DNA from: Bacteroides acidifaciens
Lineage (GTDB): Bacteria > Bacteroidota > Bacteroidia > Bacteroidales > Bacteroidaceae
Direction of reading: 5' to 3'
DNA length: 64,000 nt
Assembly: GCF_903181435.1 (NCBI RefSeq)
Contig: NZ_CAEUHO010000005.1
Span: 186,001-250,000 of the forward strand
The notes beneath the pieces were generated by a model. It was given only the letters and a program-made list of their open reading frames with translations. It did not search any database and had not been told where the DNA came from. The position numbers and the translations under genes are program-made. Of this stretch, positions 55,421 to 63,871 are shown in pieces (positions within the stretch are counted from its first letter, which is position 1; each line of letters opens with the position of its first letter).

Positions 55421-56614
55421 TTACATTCCAGCCGGATCAACTTTTTGTTTTGAGCAATTGACAAGGAGAGAAGCCACTATGAAAAATATTCCCGTGCATA
55501 CTACACCTGTCCACCCATAATGCTGCCAAGACAGACCGGAAACGAATGTACCGGCAGAACCACCCAAAAAGTAAATGGTCATATAAACGGTATTGATACG
55601 ATTGATGGCAGATGCGTCAAGGGCGACTACGCTGGTTTGATTCGACAAATGGATGCATTGCATACCAGCATCAATCAGCAAGATAGCAATTATTATCCAC
55701 AAATAGCTGTCATTCCCCCAAAATGCCAGTATCCATGCAGCCAACACTACACATCCTCCGGCAATAGAGAAGAACCTCGCACCATACTTTTGGACGTAGC
55801 CGCTGATGAAAACCACCGCGGATGCACCTGCCAGTCCACACAAACCGAGTGCTCCGATAATGTCGTCGCTAGCAAAAAAAGGTTCCTGTTTCATCCGAAA
55901 AGCAAGGCAACTCCACAAAGCGAAGAACGAGCCATATGCCAATGCTGCCCTCAGCGATGCTATACGCAAGTACGGGTATTGGGAGAGCAGGCGCAACAAA
56001 GATTTCATCAACCTTGCATAACTTTCTTGAGAACTGGCAGACAGCATGGGTAGCATCCTGTGAATCATCAGGAAGCATCCGAGCATAAACAAGCAAGCCA
56101 CAAAATAGACGGAACGCCATCCACATACGTCAGCCAGAAAGCCACTGAATACCCGTGAACCAAGAATGCCTATGAGCAGGCAAGATTGTATAATCCCTAC
56201 GTTACGCACCTTGTGCGCAGGGGGTGAATAGTAAGATACTAACGGAATGAAAAATTGCGGCATAACCGAAGATGCGCCGGCAAGCAATGATGCGCCCCAC
56301 ACCCAATAGATGTTCGGGGCAAGGGCTATGGCAAGCAAGGCGCACGAAGATATGATATAATTGGTCAATATCAGCTTCTTTCGTGAGACCAAATCACCAA
56401 GCGGGATGACAAACACAAGTCCGGTCACATAGCCTATCTGTGTCAGTGTCGCTACCATGCTAGCAGAAAAGTCGTTTACCGTGAAATCTTTTGCCATGCT
56501 ACCCAACAAAGGTTGGTTGTAGTAGCAGTTGGCAACGGAAAGTCCGGTAGCAACTGCCATCAGAGCCAGCAGAGGTACCGGAATGCCTTGGTTTTCCCTT
56601 AATTCATACTTCAT
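55421..56614 (-). CDS. MFS transporter
   Basis: A 397-residue, 12-helix major-facilitator protein. MFS loop motif GDLVSRKKLILTNYI between helices 2 and 3; helices such as VPLLALMAVATGLSVANCYYN and YVTGLVFVIPLG. It lies 13 bp after the SMR stop, so it is cotranscribed. The likely role is drug, metabolite or metal-organic export. Substrate is not deducible. Confidence 0.87.
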   Translation of the reverse strand: MKYELRENQGIPVPLLALMAVATGLSVANCYYNQPLLGSMAKDFTVNDFSASMVATLTQIGYVTGLVFVIPLGDLVSRKKLILTNYIISSCALLAIALAPNIYWVWGASLLAGASSVMPQFFIPLVSYYSPPAHKVRNVGIIQSCLLIGILGSRVFSGFLADVCGWRSVYFVACLFMLGCFLMIHRMLPMLSASSQESYARLMKSLLRLLSQYPYLRIASLRAALAYGSFFALWSCLAFRMKQEPFFASDDIIGALGLCGLAGASAVVFISGYVQKYGARFFSIAGGCVVLAAWILAFWGNDSYLWIIIAILLIDAGMQCIHLSNQTSVVALDASAINRINTVYMTIYFLGGSAGTFVSGLSWQHYGWTGVVCTGIFFIVASLLVNCSKQKVDPAGM

Positions 56615-56627
56615 TTGTCACTTCCTT

Positions 56628-56954
56628 TCAGTATGACACGACTTTCAATCCTATCAAGGATGCAATGAGCGTGAAGAGGAAGAAAAGCCGTATGGGAGTG
56701 GCAGGTTCCTTGAAAACGAATATCCCAATCAAAACCGTACCAACCGCTCCGATTCCCGTCCAAATGGCGTACGCAGTTCCCAAAGGCAAAGTCTGTACTG
56801 CTTTGGCAAGCAAAGCCATGCTCAGTACGGTAGAGGCAAGGAAACCGCTTCCCCACAAATAAAATTCAACTCCTGATGCCGCTCTCGTTTTCCCTAAACA
56901 GAATGTGAGGCTCACCTCAAACAATCCTGCCAATAATAAGATTATCCAATTCAT
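56628..56954 (-). CDS. SMR-family transporter, SugE/Gdx-like
   Basis: A 108-residue, four-helix small multidrug-resistance protein. The essential membrane Glu is in LLLAGLFEVSLTFCLG. The segment LPLGTAYAIWTGIGAVGTVL is characteristic of the SugE/Gdx branch, whose members export guanidinium, and unlike EmrE-type drug pumps. First gene of the cargo operon, divergent from the Crp/Fnr gene across a 160-bp region with paired operator-like sites. Confidence 0.88.
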   Translation of the reverse strand: MNWIILLLAGLFEVSLTFCLGKTRAASGVEFYLWGSGFLASTVLSMALLAKAVQTLPLGTAYAIWTGIGAVGTVLIGIFVFKEPATPIRLFFLFTLIASLIGLKVVSY

Positions 56955-56979
56955 ACCTATGATTTATTAAATTCGGGCG

Positions 56980-56987
56980 CAAAAATA
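56980..56987 (-). promoter_or_regulatory. -7 box of the SMR/MFS/phosphatase operon
   Basis: TATTTTTG on the minus strand fits TAnnTTTG, 26 bp before the SMR start. Confidence 0.5.
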
Positions 56988-57013
56988 AATAAGCAATCCC
57001 TAATAGCTTTTTG

Positions 57014-57048
57014 CATTTGGCAAAAACAGACTTTTCATTTGACAAAAA
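57014..57048. promoter_or_regulatory. Paired operator-like sites (TTTGnCAAA twice)
   Basis: TTTGGCAAA (57016-57024) and TTTGACAAA (57038-57046) lie in the longer repeats CATTTGGCAAAAA and CATTTGACAAAAA, exactly 22 bp apart, between the divergent promoters. Each is a short dyad, suiting a dimeric Crp/Fnr regulator. Confidence 0.55.
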
Positions 57049-57083
57049 ACATCTGTTTATTCTCGTTTCCGTATGCTATTTTA

Positions 57084-57091
57084 TAATTTTG
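57084..57091 (+). promoter_or_regulatory. -7 box of the Crp/Fnr gene
   Basis: TAATTTTG fits TAnnTTTG, 24 bp before the ATG at 57115. Confidence 0.5.
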
Positions 57092-57114
57092 CACACTAAC
57101 AACAGCAATGAACT

Positions 57115-57678
57115 ATGGATATAAAGGAAATCATCAACCAAAGATATGCCATGCCGGACGCATCTTTGGACAGGTTGCGACAATGCCTGACGGAAGTCTC
57201 ATATCCCAAAGGATTCCGAGTATTGGAATGCGGCAAGGTAGAGAAAGACATCTTTTTCATTAAACAAGGCATTGTCCGTGCCTATACTTCGGTGGATGGA
57301 AAAGAAATTACTTTTTGGGTCGGCAAAGAGGGAGCGACCCTTGTTTCTATGAAAGGCTATGTAAATGACGAGCCGGGATATGAAACAATGGAATTGATGG
57401 AAGATTCCGTTTTATATGTATTGAAAAGGAAAAAACTGAAAGAGTTGTTTTCGGAAGACTTGCACATCGCCAATTGGGGACGGCGTTATGCGGAGATGGA
57501 GCTGCTTGCCACTGAGGAACGGCTGATTTCTATGTTGTCCGCTATCGCTTCGGAACGGTATAAGGAGCTATTGGAGAAAGAACCAGATTTGTTACAGCGA
57601 TTGCCGTTGGGAAGTATCGCCACCTATTTAGGCGTAACGCAGGCAAGTCTGAGCCGGATTAGGGCAAAAGTAAGATAA
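57115..57678 (+). CDS. Crp/Fnr-family transcriptional regulator
   Basis: A 187-residue protein with a cyclic-nucleotide-binding-like beta barrel (~25-115; CGKVEKDIFFIKQGIVRAYTS, LVSMKGYVNDEPGYETM) and a C-terminal winged helix (LPLGSIATYLGVTQASLSRIRAKV). There is no Fe-S cysteine cluster, so it is not a classic Fnr. It is divergent from the SMR operon and probably controls it through the TTTGnCAAA pair. Confidence 0.9.
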   Translation: MDIKEIINQRYAMPDASLDRLRQCLTEVSYPKGFRVLECGKVEKDIFFIKQGIVRAYTSVDGKEITFWVGKEGATLVSMKGYVNDEPGYETMELMEDSVLYVLKRKKLKELFSEDLHIANWGRRYAEMELLATEERLISMLSAIASERYKELLEKEPDLLQRLPLGSIATYLGVTQASLSRIRAKVR

Positions 57679-57780
57679 CTTCGAGCAAACAGTCAAAGCA
57701 TAAATATCAAAAGTGCTACAAAGAAGCCAAAATATATGCTTCTCAAGCACTATTTTGAAAAGAGGATTGTGAAAAAAGGA

Positions 57781-59337
57781 TTACAGGCTGACTCCTCCTC
57801 GTCCTCTATCAATCCTCCAATCATACCGACCTTCCGCGACATCGCCAACCTCGTTGAGTGTATGGCGATGTTTTATTTCATCAAAGGGCTGTCGGTGTTC
57901 CGCATAGTCACAGAGCCATGCGCCGACCGCTTTCTGCTGCTCCGTGGTCTCTCCGTAGCTCTGCATCACGCTCTTGATGTCGGCGGCTTCAGAGGGAGAG
58001 AAGATAGACTTGTACCGCTCCGTGGCGAAATGGATAATCGCTTCAACGGCTCGCCTGAACACCTCGCTTGCCTTGTAGAGAATATCTGCGATGATATTCA
58101 GAATATCCCGGCTCGATTTCAGTTCACCCTGCAACCGCTCTATGGTCTTGTCCTTCTCCGCCGTTGCCCGGCTCACCGCCATGCTGATGCGGTGCTGCTC
58201 CCCGGTCTTCTGCTCCTGAAGCTGTCGCAGAGCCGTGTCCCTCTCGGATTCATAAGTGTCAGCGATTGCCATGGCACTGTCACGCTCCAGTTCGACCGCA
58301 CGCTTCGCCTCGGTCAGTGCCTTCGTCCGTTTCGCCACCTCTTTCCTGACGGCATCGGGGAAAGATTCTTTGATATGCTCATTCTCGGCTTTCAGTCTCT
58401 CGTTCTCCTGCTCGATGGCTGCGTACTTGCCTTTGCCGAAAAGGTTGGCGATGCCGGACTTTATGCTGTCCGTGTTCTCCCGGTCAACCTCTCTCGCGCG
58501 TTCCTCCTTTTCGGCGATTTCGCTGTCAAGTTCCGCGCTGCGCCGCTGCTTCTCCTCGTTCCCGATCTGGAGTTTTTCATGTTCGGATTTGGCATTGTCC
58601 GTTTCACGGATCGCGGCATCCCTGTCGGCTTCGGCTGCTTCCTTTTCCGCCTTTACCTGTTCGGCTTCCTGCTTCTGCTTGGCAAGAATGAAGTCAGCGC
58701 GTTCAAGATGCTCCTTTCCCGTCTGCTCCTTTGAGCTGCCCCTTTCCATGTCAAGAGACTCAGCCAAGAGCGTCTGCATGTCGCTCATGGCTTTCTCGTC
58801 CAGCTTGCAGGATTTCCCGGTGTCGTGGTTCATCCAGTCCCATACGATATGGGCGTGAAGGTTGGGCTTCCATGTGGCGGTATCTCCGGGAGTGCCGTAA
58901 TGCCCCTCGTCACGGTGGATGAAGATTTGCAAAGCTGTGATTCCCCACCGCCCCTTGCACACCTCGCAGAAATGCTGCAACTGCTCCAGCGTGGTATCAT
59001 CCTTGATTACCACGACACCCTCCTTGAGCGGAGTACTGCCGCGCACGACGGTCACCTTCCCGGTCTTCTTGTTCACACGCTCCCGGTCTTTGGTCTGCAT
59101 CGCCCGACCTGTCTTTTCCTTTACCATCGCGGCTATCTGATTGTAGCGTTCCGACAGGGATGTGCCGCCGAAATCAGGTGCCACCCATGTCTCGTTTGCC
59201 GCCATGAGGTCGGTGCGGACATAGAACTTTTCCTTGCCTATATGCGCGAGGTATTCCGCTGTCCGCCTGTTGTGCGCCTCGCTGCTTCCGATGTTGCAGG
59301 GCTTGATGTTGATTGATGTCTTCTGTGCCATAGGCAT
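57781..59337 (-). CDS. MobV-type relaxase (Mob/Pre family)
   Basis: A 518-residue mobilization relaxase. The N-terminal catalytic domain (~1-220) has an early N/R motif (NIKPCNIGSSEAHNRRT) and the metal triad FIHRDEGHYG...KPNLHAHIVWDWMN (HxDE...HxH). The C-terminal part (~225-430) is a long coiled coil rich in Glu/Lys/Ala. It nicks its cognate oriT so that a conjugative element can transfer the DNA in trans. Upstream 59338-59696 is the hairpin-rich oriT candidate. No coupling protein is encoded in view. Confidence 0.93.
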   Translation of the reverse strand: MPMAQKTSINIKPCNIGSSEAHNRRTAEYLAHIGKEKFYVRTDLMAANETWVAPDFGGTSLSERYNQIAAMVKEKTGRAMQTKDRERVNKKTGKVTVVRGSTPLKEGVVVIKDDTTLEQLQHFCEVCKGRWGITALQIFIHRDEGHYGTPGDTATWKPNLHAHIVWDWMNHDTGKSCKLDEKAMSDMQTLLAESLDMERGSSKEQTGKEHLERADFILAKQKQEAEQVKAEKEAAEADRDAAIRETDNAKSEHEKLQIGNEEKQRRSAELDSEIAEKEERAREVDRENTDSIKSGIANLFGKGKYAAIEQENERLKAENEHIKESFPDAVRKEVAKRTKALTEAKRAVELERDSAMAIADTYESERDTALRQLQEQKTGEQHRISMAVSRATAEKDKTIERLQGELKSSRDILNIIADILYKASEVFRRAVEAIIHFATERYKSIFSPSEAADIKSVMQSYGETTEQQKAVGAWLCDYAEHRQPFDEIKHRHTLNEVGDVAEGRYDWRIDRGRGGVSL

Positions 59338-59399
59338 GATGATGTTTACAGATTTACAATAGGAAAAGGGTCATTAGGGCGGAGCCTTAATCGGAGGGT

Positions 59400-59653
59400 G
59401 CAGGGAGAGGGTCACTTCCTGCTCGGGGTTCTCAGGGGTCGAGACCTCTGAGCGGAGTTTCCAAAGAGAGGGTCACTCTTTGGTCAGGGGTGTTGGGGGC
59501 TGACAGTCTCCGACCGGGTTCTTAGGGCAGCGTCCTAAGTGGGACGGGGCAAAGCCCAGCCCCTCGGGAGAGCCCACAACTACGGAAGCGAAGCGTGTAG
59601 TTATAGTGGGCTATACCGGGACAAGTCCGGTAGCTCACACTCCGCAAGCGGAG
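59400..59653. other. Candidate oriT: chain of nine hairpins
   Basis: This GC-rich non-coding region upstream of the relaxase gene contains successive inverted repeats: 59400-59422, 59431-59452, CCAAAGAG/CTCTTTGG (59461-59483), GTCAG/CTGAC (59483-59504), CTTAGGG/TCCTAAG (59521-59539), GGGGC/GCCCC (59546-59563), GCCCACAACTAC/GTAGTT-GTGGGC (59572-59611), ACCGG/CCGGT (59615-59631), CTCCGC/GCGGAG (59640-59653). Within it, TATAGTGGGCTATAC (59602-59616) resembles the MobV nic region as I recall it from pMV158 (TATAGTGTGTTATAC), two differences in 15. The remainder of 59338-59696 has no gene. Confidence 0.6.
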
Positions 59654-59696
59654 CAACGTCCAAATCTGCGTTCTGCGCCTTTCAGTCCCCTGCATC

Positions 59697-60440
59697 TTAC
59701 TCCGGGGCATCCTCGCCGCCAATCGTTCCGTCCTGCGCCTCTTTGGGGCTTTCCGTACCGTTTTCGTCAGTTGCTCCGTCCCCACTGTCTATGATTGGGG
59801 GATTCCCGGCTTCGTCAGCCTCCCACATATCAGACGGTGGATAATGACTGTCATCATCCGGTCTGTCGGCTGACGGGTTGGAAATTTCAGACGAACAAAG
59901 GGAAGAAGAAAGGACTGCTGCGCCTGCCGCCATGCTGTCCGCTTCCTGCCCTCTGGACTGACTTTCATCCAGTGCGGCATCCTGCCCGTTTTCTGACGGT
60001 GAGCCATAGGAAACAGGTGTCCGCACATTGCCCGTCTGTCCTTTGGCGGTTGCCGAAGGTCTGACATAATGGGGATTGGTTATGAGGACACCTCCGGCAT
60101 ACCAGCCTGTGAGGAAATGCAGGGAATGGACGGAAGTACGGTTGTTGGTTCGGGTGGTCAGCATACCGAGCCTGTTAAGGCTGTCGATTAGCTTGCCGAT
60201 GGTCTTGCGGTTGCAGCCCAAAAACTCTGCCAGCTCCACATCGGAAGCTGCCACCTGTCCCACCTCCAAAACAATCTCAACGCCTTTGATTTTATAAGCG
60301 GTTCTTTCCCGTACCGCACCGGTCATCAGCCGATACAGGCACTTCTGCCTGAAAGCGGAAGATTTGCCTTCCAAAAGAAAATCCCACTGCCCGGCCGAAA
60401 GAATGGTGCAGTAGTGTATGGTCTGTTTCTCTTTGCACAT
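59697..60440 (-). CDS. HTH protein of the mobilizable element
   Basis: A 247-residue protein. The first ~130 residues contain a winged-helix-like motif (ASDVELAEFLGCNRKTIGKLIDSLNRLGML). The C-terminal ~110 residues are low-complexity, rich in Ser, Glu, Asp and Pro, and probably disordered. The position between the helicase-side genes and the relaxase suggests a replication or mobilization accessory or regulator. Specific family not recognised. Confidence 0.7.
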   Translation of the reverse strand: MCKEKQTIHYCTILSAGQWDFLLEGKSSAFRQKCLYRLMTGAVRERTAYKIKGVEIVLEVGQVAASDVELAEFLGCNRKTIGKLIDSLNRLGMLTTRTNNRTSVHSLHFLTGWYAGGVLITNPHYVRPSATAKGQTGNVRTPVSYGSPSENGQDAALDESQSRGQEADSMAAGAAVLSSSLCSSEISNPSADRPDDDSHYPPSDMWEADEAGNPPIIDSGDGATDENGTESPKEAQDGTIGGEDAPE

Positions 60441-60472
60441 GGTCTATGATATTATGATGTTACTATGGTCAT

Positions 60473-60820
60473 CTACCTTCCCAAGCCATATCCACGCTCA
60501 GGCATATAATACTCCCTGTCTGCCGCTATGCGGTTCAGCACGTCCTGCAGGCGGTCGAGCTGTTCACTGTCAAGCACACGGATGGCGTTTATCGTTATGC
60601 GCTGTGTGGCTATCCTGCGGTGTTCGATGTTCGTTTCGTTCATTGCTCCGTCACCGTCCGCATGAACGGAACGGAGGTAGGCATTGACCGCTTCCGTCTG
60701 TTCTTTGGACGGATAAGGTGCTGCCCATCTGTCTTGGATGTAGTTAATCATCCGACTGACCGCATTAGCCAATATCGGGTCTCGCTGTGTGATAGATTGT
60801 ATCAACTCTATTTCTTTCAT
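60473..60820 (-). CDS. Hypothetical 115-residue element protein
   Basis: A helical protein (MKEIELIQSITQRDPILANA, RITINAIRVLDSEQLDRLQDVL) with no membrane segment. It lies 32 bp before the HTH gene in the same direction and downstream of the TTGTTGA repeat cluster. Role unknown; an accessory to mobilization or replication is a guess from context. Confidence 0.6.
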   Translation of the reverse strand: MKEIELIQSITQRDPILANAVSRMINYIQDRWAAPYPSKEQTEAVNAYLRSVHADGDGAMNETNIEHRRIATQRITINAIRVLDSEQLDRLQDVLNRIAADREYYMPERGYGLGR

Positions 60821-60861
60821 ACGAATATCATTTAAGTCAGGTTTTACGATTATTCATTCCA

Positions 60862-60993
60862 TAGTTGATTTTGTTGACTTTGTTGAAGATGATTTCAAAA
60901 AGAGGGAAAAAGAAAAATAGAGATGCTGTACACAATCTTTTTCTTTTTTGGCAGGCAAAATTCTTTGTTGAATTTTGTTGATGGTGTTGTTGA
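60862..60993. repeat. TTGTTGA repeat clusters
   Basis: TAGTTGA at 60862 and TTGTTGA at 60871, 60880, 60965, 60975 and 60987. The first three are 9 bp apart, the last three 10-12 bp apart, with an AT-rich segment between. Located between the helicase gene and the 115-residue ORF, they could be iterons or regulator sites. Confidence 0.6.
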
Positions 60994-61047
60994 ATGGTAA
61001 CCCCTTATTTATATGCCTTCCCTTATATTTCATCATATTCAACAATC

Positions 61048-62295
61048 TCAACGGTAGTTTTTTAATTTTTCACGGGTAACGGTATAAAAGCGTCCCACCT
61101 TTTTGTGCGATACAGAATACTTCTGTCCTGGCAGCACGGATATTTGATAGGTGGAGTAAGACAGTGCATTGGGTGCAGGCCCCAATTTCCAGCACTGCTG
61201 CAGAACATTCCTCACCTGATGGCGTTCCACCTTTACCATGGAATAATTGAACAATGCCAATAGGTCGTTGATACAGAAATCCACCACATTCACCTGCATT
61301 GTGTCCATGATGTCAAGTAACAGTTCTGCCATATCAAGCTCAATGCGGCTACGGTTACAGCGGATGATTTTCTCCAATGCTTCCGTGCGGATAAGTGATG
61401 GAGCAAACCACATACGGCTTTCTTCTTTGGTAGTCAGATTCCGATGTTGTAGATAGTACAGAAATGCGGGTATCTCATCTTTCAATTTCTGAAGAAAGGA
61501 GGTGTCGTCCGCTACCAATCTACTAATCTTTCTTACCCAATAGCGTGTTTCTTCTGGCTCAATGTAAACAGGGAAATTTTCATTATTGGAACACAATACG
61601 AATTTAGCGAAGAACTGCACTTCATAACGATCTTTGCCCTTAGCCTCCATCTTGTACGAGTGCGCCGTACTAAGGTTCTTCAATCGCTCGCTATCTTCCC
61701 TGCGGTTGAGTAACACCTCATCCACAACAATCATCAGTTTGCCTGCCCAGTCAGCATTAAACTGACTACGGAAGTCCTCATTGGTGTTGAATGTCACATT
61801 CTCTTGAAATAACGCTTTCAGAAAATTCAGGAATGTACTCTTACCCGTGTTTCGTTCTTCCGACACTAATAGAAGTATTGGTAACTTCTGTGTTGGTTTT
61901 AGGTACAACAGTTGAAGATAATCCATTCCCAATTCATATTGCTCACTAAAGATGTGTTCAATCAATGAATGTATATGTCCAAACTCACCTTCTTTAGGAA
62001 TATGGGTTATTGGCTCATAGAGATTATAAAAGTTATTCACGTTCAAACGGTAATCTGTATGACTGGGTATCGTGCAGAATCCGTCATATTTCGGAATGAG
62101 TGCCGCTTCATCCTTGCCGTGGTCTAATCGGAATACGCTCATTTTCCATTCAACCCGCATTTTGCGGAAAGAACCATTCATCATTGGCTGATTGATAATA
62201 CGAAACAAGGTTGTGCCTATACGGACATACTCTTCTCCGATATTCTCAACTTCTTCATTTGTAGGAGCCACAGGAACATTGTCAATCTTTTCCAT
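61048..62295 (-). CDS. DUF5906/SF3-type helicase-like replication protein
   Basis: A 415-residue protein. Walker A is SEERNTGKSTFLNFLKALF and Walker B is GKLMIVVDEVLL, followed by FFAKFVLCSNNENFPVYIEPEETRYWVRKI, a sensor motif with Asn and Arg finger typical of phage/plasmid SF3 helicases (primase-C-terminal type). A C-terminal winged-helix-like region follows. It likely melts the origin of the excised circle. It overlaps the HTH gene upstream (62282-62295). Confidence 0.85.
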   Translation of the reverse strand: MEKIDNVPVAPTNEEVENIGEEYVRIGTTLFRIINQPMMNGSFRKMRVEWKMSVFRLDHGKDEAALIPKYDGFCTIPSHTDYRLNVNNFYNLYEPITHIPKEGEFGHIHSLIEHIFSEQYELGMDYLQLLYLKPTQKLPILLLVSEERNTGKSTFLNFLKALFQENVTFNTNEDFRSQFNADWAGKLMIVVDEVLLNRREDSERLKNLSTAHSYKMEAKGKDRYEVQFFAKFVLCSNNENFPVYIEPEETRYWVRKISRLVADDTSFLQKLKDEIPAFLYYLQHRNLTTKEESRMWFAPSLIRTEALEKIIRCNRSRIELDMAELLLDIMDTMQVNVVDFCINDLLALFNYSMVKVERHQVRNVLQQCWKLGPAPNALSYSTYQISVLPGQKYSVSHKKVGRFYTVTREKLKNYR

Positions 62296-62611
62296 AATCA
62301 GATATTCTATTAGTTTCCCCCAAGATGCGCTTCACGTCTGAGAGGCGGTATCTTACTTTGTTGCCTACCTTGATTGCTTTAAGGTAATTGCGCTTGTTCC
62401 AAAGCCATAAGGTGGTGTCGCATACACCACACATTTCCTTGACTTCCTCACGTGTCAGTAGCTTATCTTCATTGGTGGCTTTGAGTGCAATTGCCACCTC
62501 ATTCACCGCACGGTTAATAAGCTCATTAGAGAAGTAACGTAAGTCTTCACTCGTAATCTCCAATTTGATATTAGCCGTGCTGTTGGAGATGATTTGCATT
62601 AAATCTGTCAT
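62282..62611 (-). CDS. Excisionase-like HTH protein
   Basis: A 109-residue protein starting MTDLMQIISNSTANIK at 62611; upstream in-frame codons to 62701 run through promoter sequence. The C-terminal half is an HTH_17/MerR-like motif (LTREEVKEMCGVCDTTLWLWNKRNYLKAIKVGNKVRYRLSDVKRIL), common in Bacteroides excisionases. It overlaps the helicase gene by 14 bp. It may direct excision or regulate replication of the element. Confidence 0.82.
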   Translation of the reverse strand: MTDLMQIISNSTANIKLEITSEDLRYFSNELINRAVNEVAIALKATNEDKLLTREEVKEMCGVCDTTLWLWNKRNYLKAIKVGNKVRYRLSDVKRILGETNRISDYGKD

Positions 62612-62667
62612 AGCATATATGTACTGCCCATAGTCCGACACAATCACTTTGGCAGCATTATAAATGA

Positions 62668-62708
62668 TTGTGCCACCGCTCCGACATTGGAACGATGGCA
62701 CAAAAGTA
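62668..62708 (-). promoter_or_regulatory. Dyad overlapping the promoter of the HTH gene
   Basis: TTGTGCCA (62668-62675) and TGGCACAA (62696-62703) form an 8-bp inverted repeat. The minus-strand -7 candidate TACTTTTG (62701-62708) overlaps its right arm. This layout suits an autorepressor operator or a leader hairpin. Confidence 0.5.
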
Positions 62709-62818
62709 TAAACGTAATTCGCTATAATTTAGTAATTTGCATTTCGCTATTTTCGCCGAAATACAGAACGAAAGAAACGAAATGTAAAGCAATTAATTGG
62801 GTTCATCTGAAAATGGTT

Positions 62819-63844
62819 TTATCTCAATGTCAACACTGGATTTTGAATAAGTTGGTCTATAACAGGATGGTAAATAGCTCCATCTGTAACCGCTGTGATT
62901 GTCGTGACTTTATTACCTCCATCCTTCGATGAAGCACCGCAATGGTAAATCTGTTCTTCTGGAGTTTGATAATCAATGACTATATATCTGTCGTGGAATA
63001 TACCCCCAGACGTTTGCAACGAAATGGTGACATTGGGATATTCCCGACAGAAATCGTTAAACTCGGTTTGGTGCAACCGATTACCGATATTGTCAGAGAA
63101 TACCACAACATTCACATTAGCTGGAATATCTTTGAGAAGTACCAGTGTCTTCAATCCGATGTAATTATCAACCACAAAAATCGTTTTCTTGGCGGTGGCA
63201 TAAATATGTTGGTAAGCCAAATCCGATTCAACTGGCTGACCGTTGAGTATCATCCAACCTCTCCTTACTGAAGGATTGCCAAAATCAAGCATGACATTTG
63301 CCAATTCCGACTTTGTCACTACATTACCAAGTGTATCTATAATATTGGCAACCTTGTCATCAACAGCAGATAGAGATTTACGCAAGTCAAGCAGGTCTTG
63401 TGTGTTTTGGGTTGTCTGCAAAGACAGTTGCAGATATTCCCTTTGTCCTAATAATGGCTGATTATCTACGATATAGTCTTTCATCTGCTTGAAGATACGA
63501 ATCAAAGCTTTGCTTTGTTTGGTTGCTAAATCTCCTCTCAGCACAGTCATAAGCATATATATTCCTTGTTCGGTGAAAGCATAAGGGTTGTATCTACGAC
63601 CGCCCCAACTTGAGGTGGAATTTTTGCACCTCAAGATTTCACACTCTTCATCGGACAACTGAAACATGAAGTCTTGCTCAAACTTTTCAATGTTGTTCTT
63701 CACTTGGCGATTAAAATCTTTGGTGCTATAGCCATAGATGTTGGCTAAATCCATATCCAGCATTACACGGACACCTCTGATGTTGTATATATAGCCTTTC
63801 AGATATTCGGCATTGATTTCTTGGGTGATGATATCTTTATCCAT
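62819..63844 (-). CDS. ORF6N-domain protein with PLD-like C-terminus
   Basis: A 341-residue protein. The N-terminal ORF6N domain (~10-105: IYNIRGVRVMLDMDLANIYGYSTKDFNRQ, RYNPYAFTEQGIYMLMTVLRG) is a DNA-binding module frequent in phages and mobile elements. The C-terminal ~130 residues contain IFHDRYIVID, an H-x-R-x4-D variant of the HKD motif of phospholipase D-like nucleases, with a following GASSKDGGNKV. One HKD motif implies a dimer. A nuclease or defence role is possible. Confidence 0.75.
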   Translation of the reverse strand: MDKDIITQEINAEYLKGYIYNIRGVRVMLDMDLANIYGYSTKDFNRQVKNNIEKFEQDFMFQLSDEECEILRCKNSTSSWGGRRYNPYAFTEQGIYMLMTVLRGDLATKQSKALIRIFKQMKDYIVDNQPLLGQREYLQLSLQTTQNTQDLLDLRKSLSAVDDKVANIIDTLGNVVTKSELANVMLDFGNPSVRRGWMILNGQPVESDLAYQHIYATAKKTIFVVDNYIGLKTLVLLKDIPANVNVVVFSDNIGNRLHQTEFNDFCREYPNVTISLQTSGGIFHDRYIVIDYQTPEEQIYHCGASSKDGGNKVTTITAVTDGAIYHPVIDQLIQNPVLTLR

Positions 63845-63871
63845 ATCATTAAATTAAATGAGTTCATACTT

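Noticed and set aside
57736..58858. Plus-strand ORFs opposite the relaxase gene
   Set aside because: They come from the GC-rich coiled-coil region read in antisense and lack family features.
60854..61051. 65-residue minus-strand ORF in the TTGTTGA region
   Set aside because: Low-complexity Lys/Ser composition, spans the repeat clusters, no start signal. Probably not coding.
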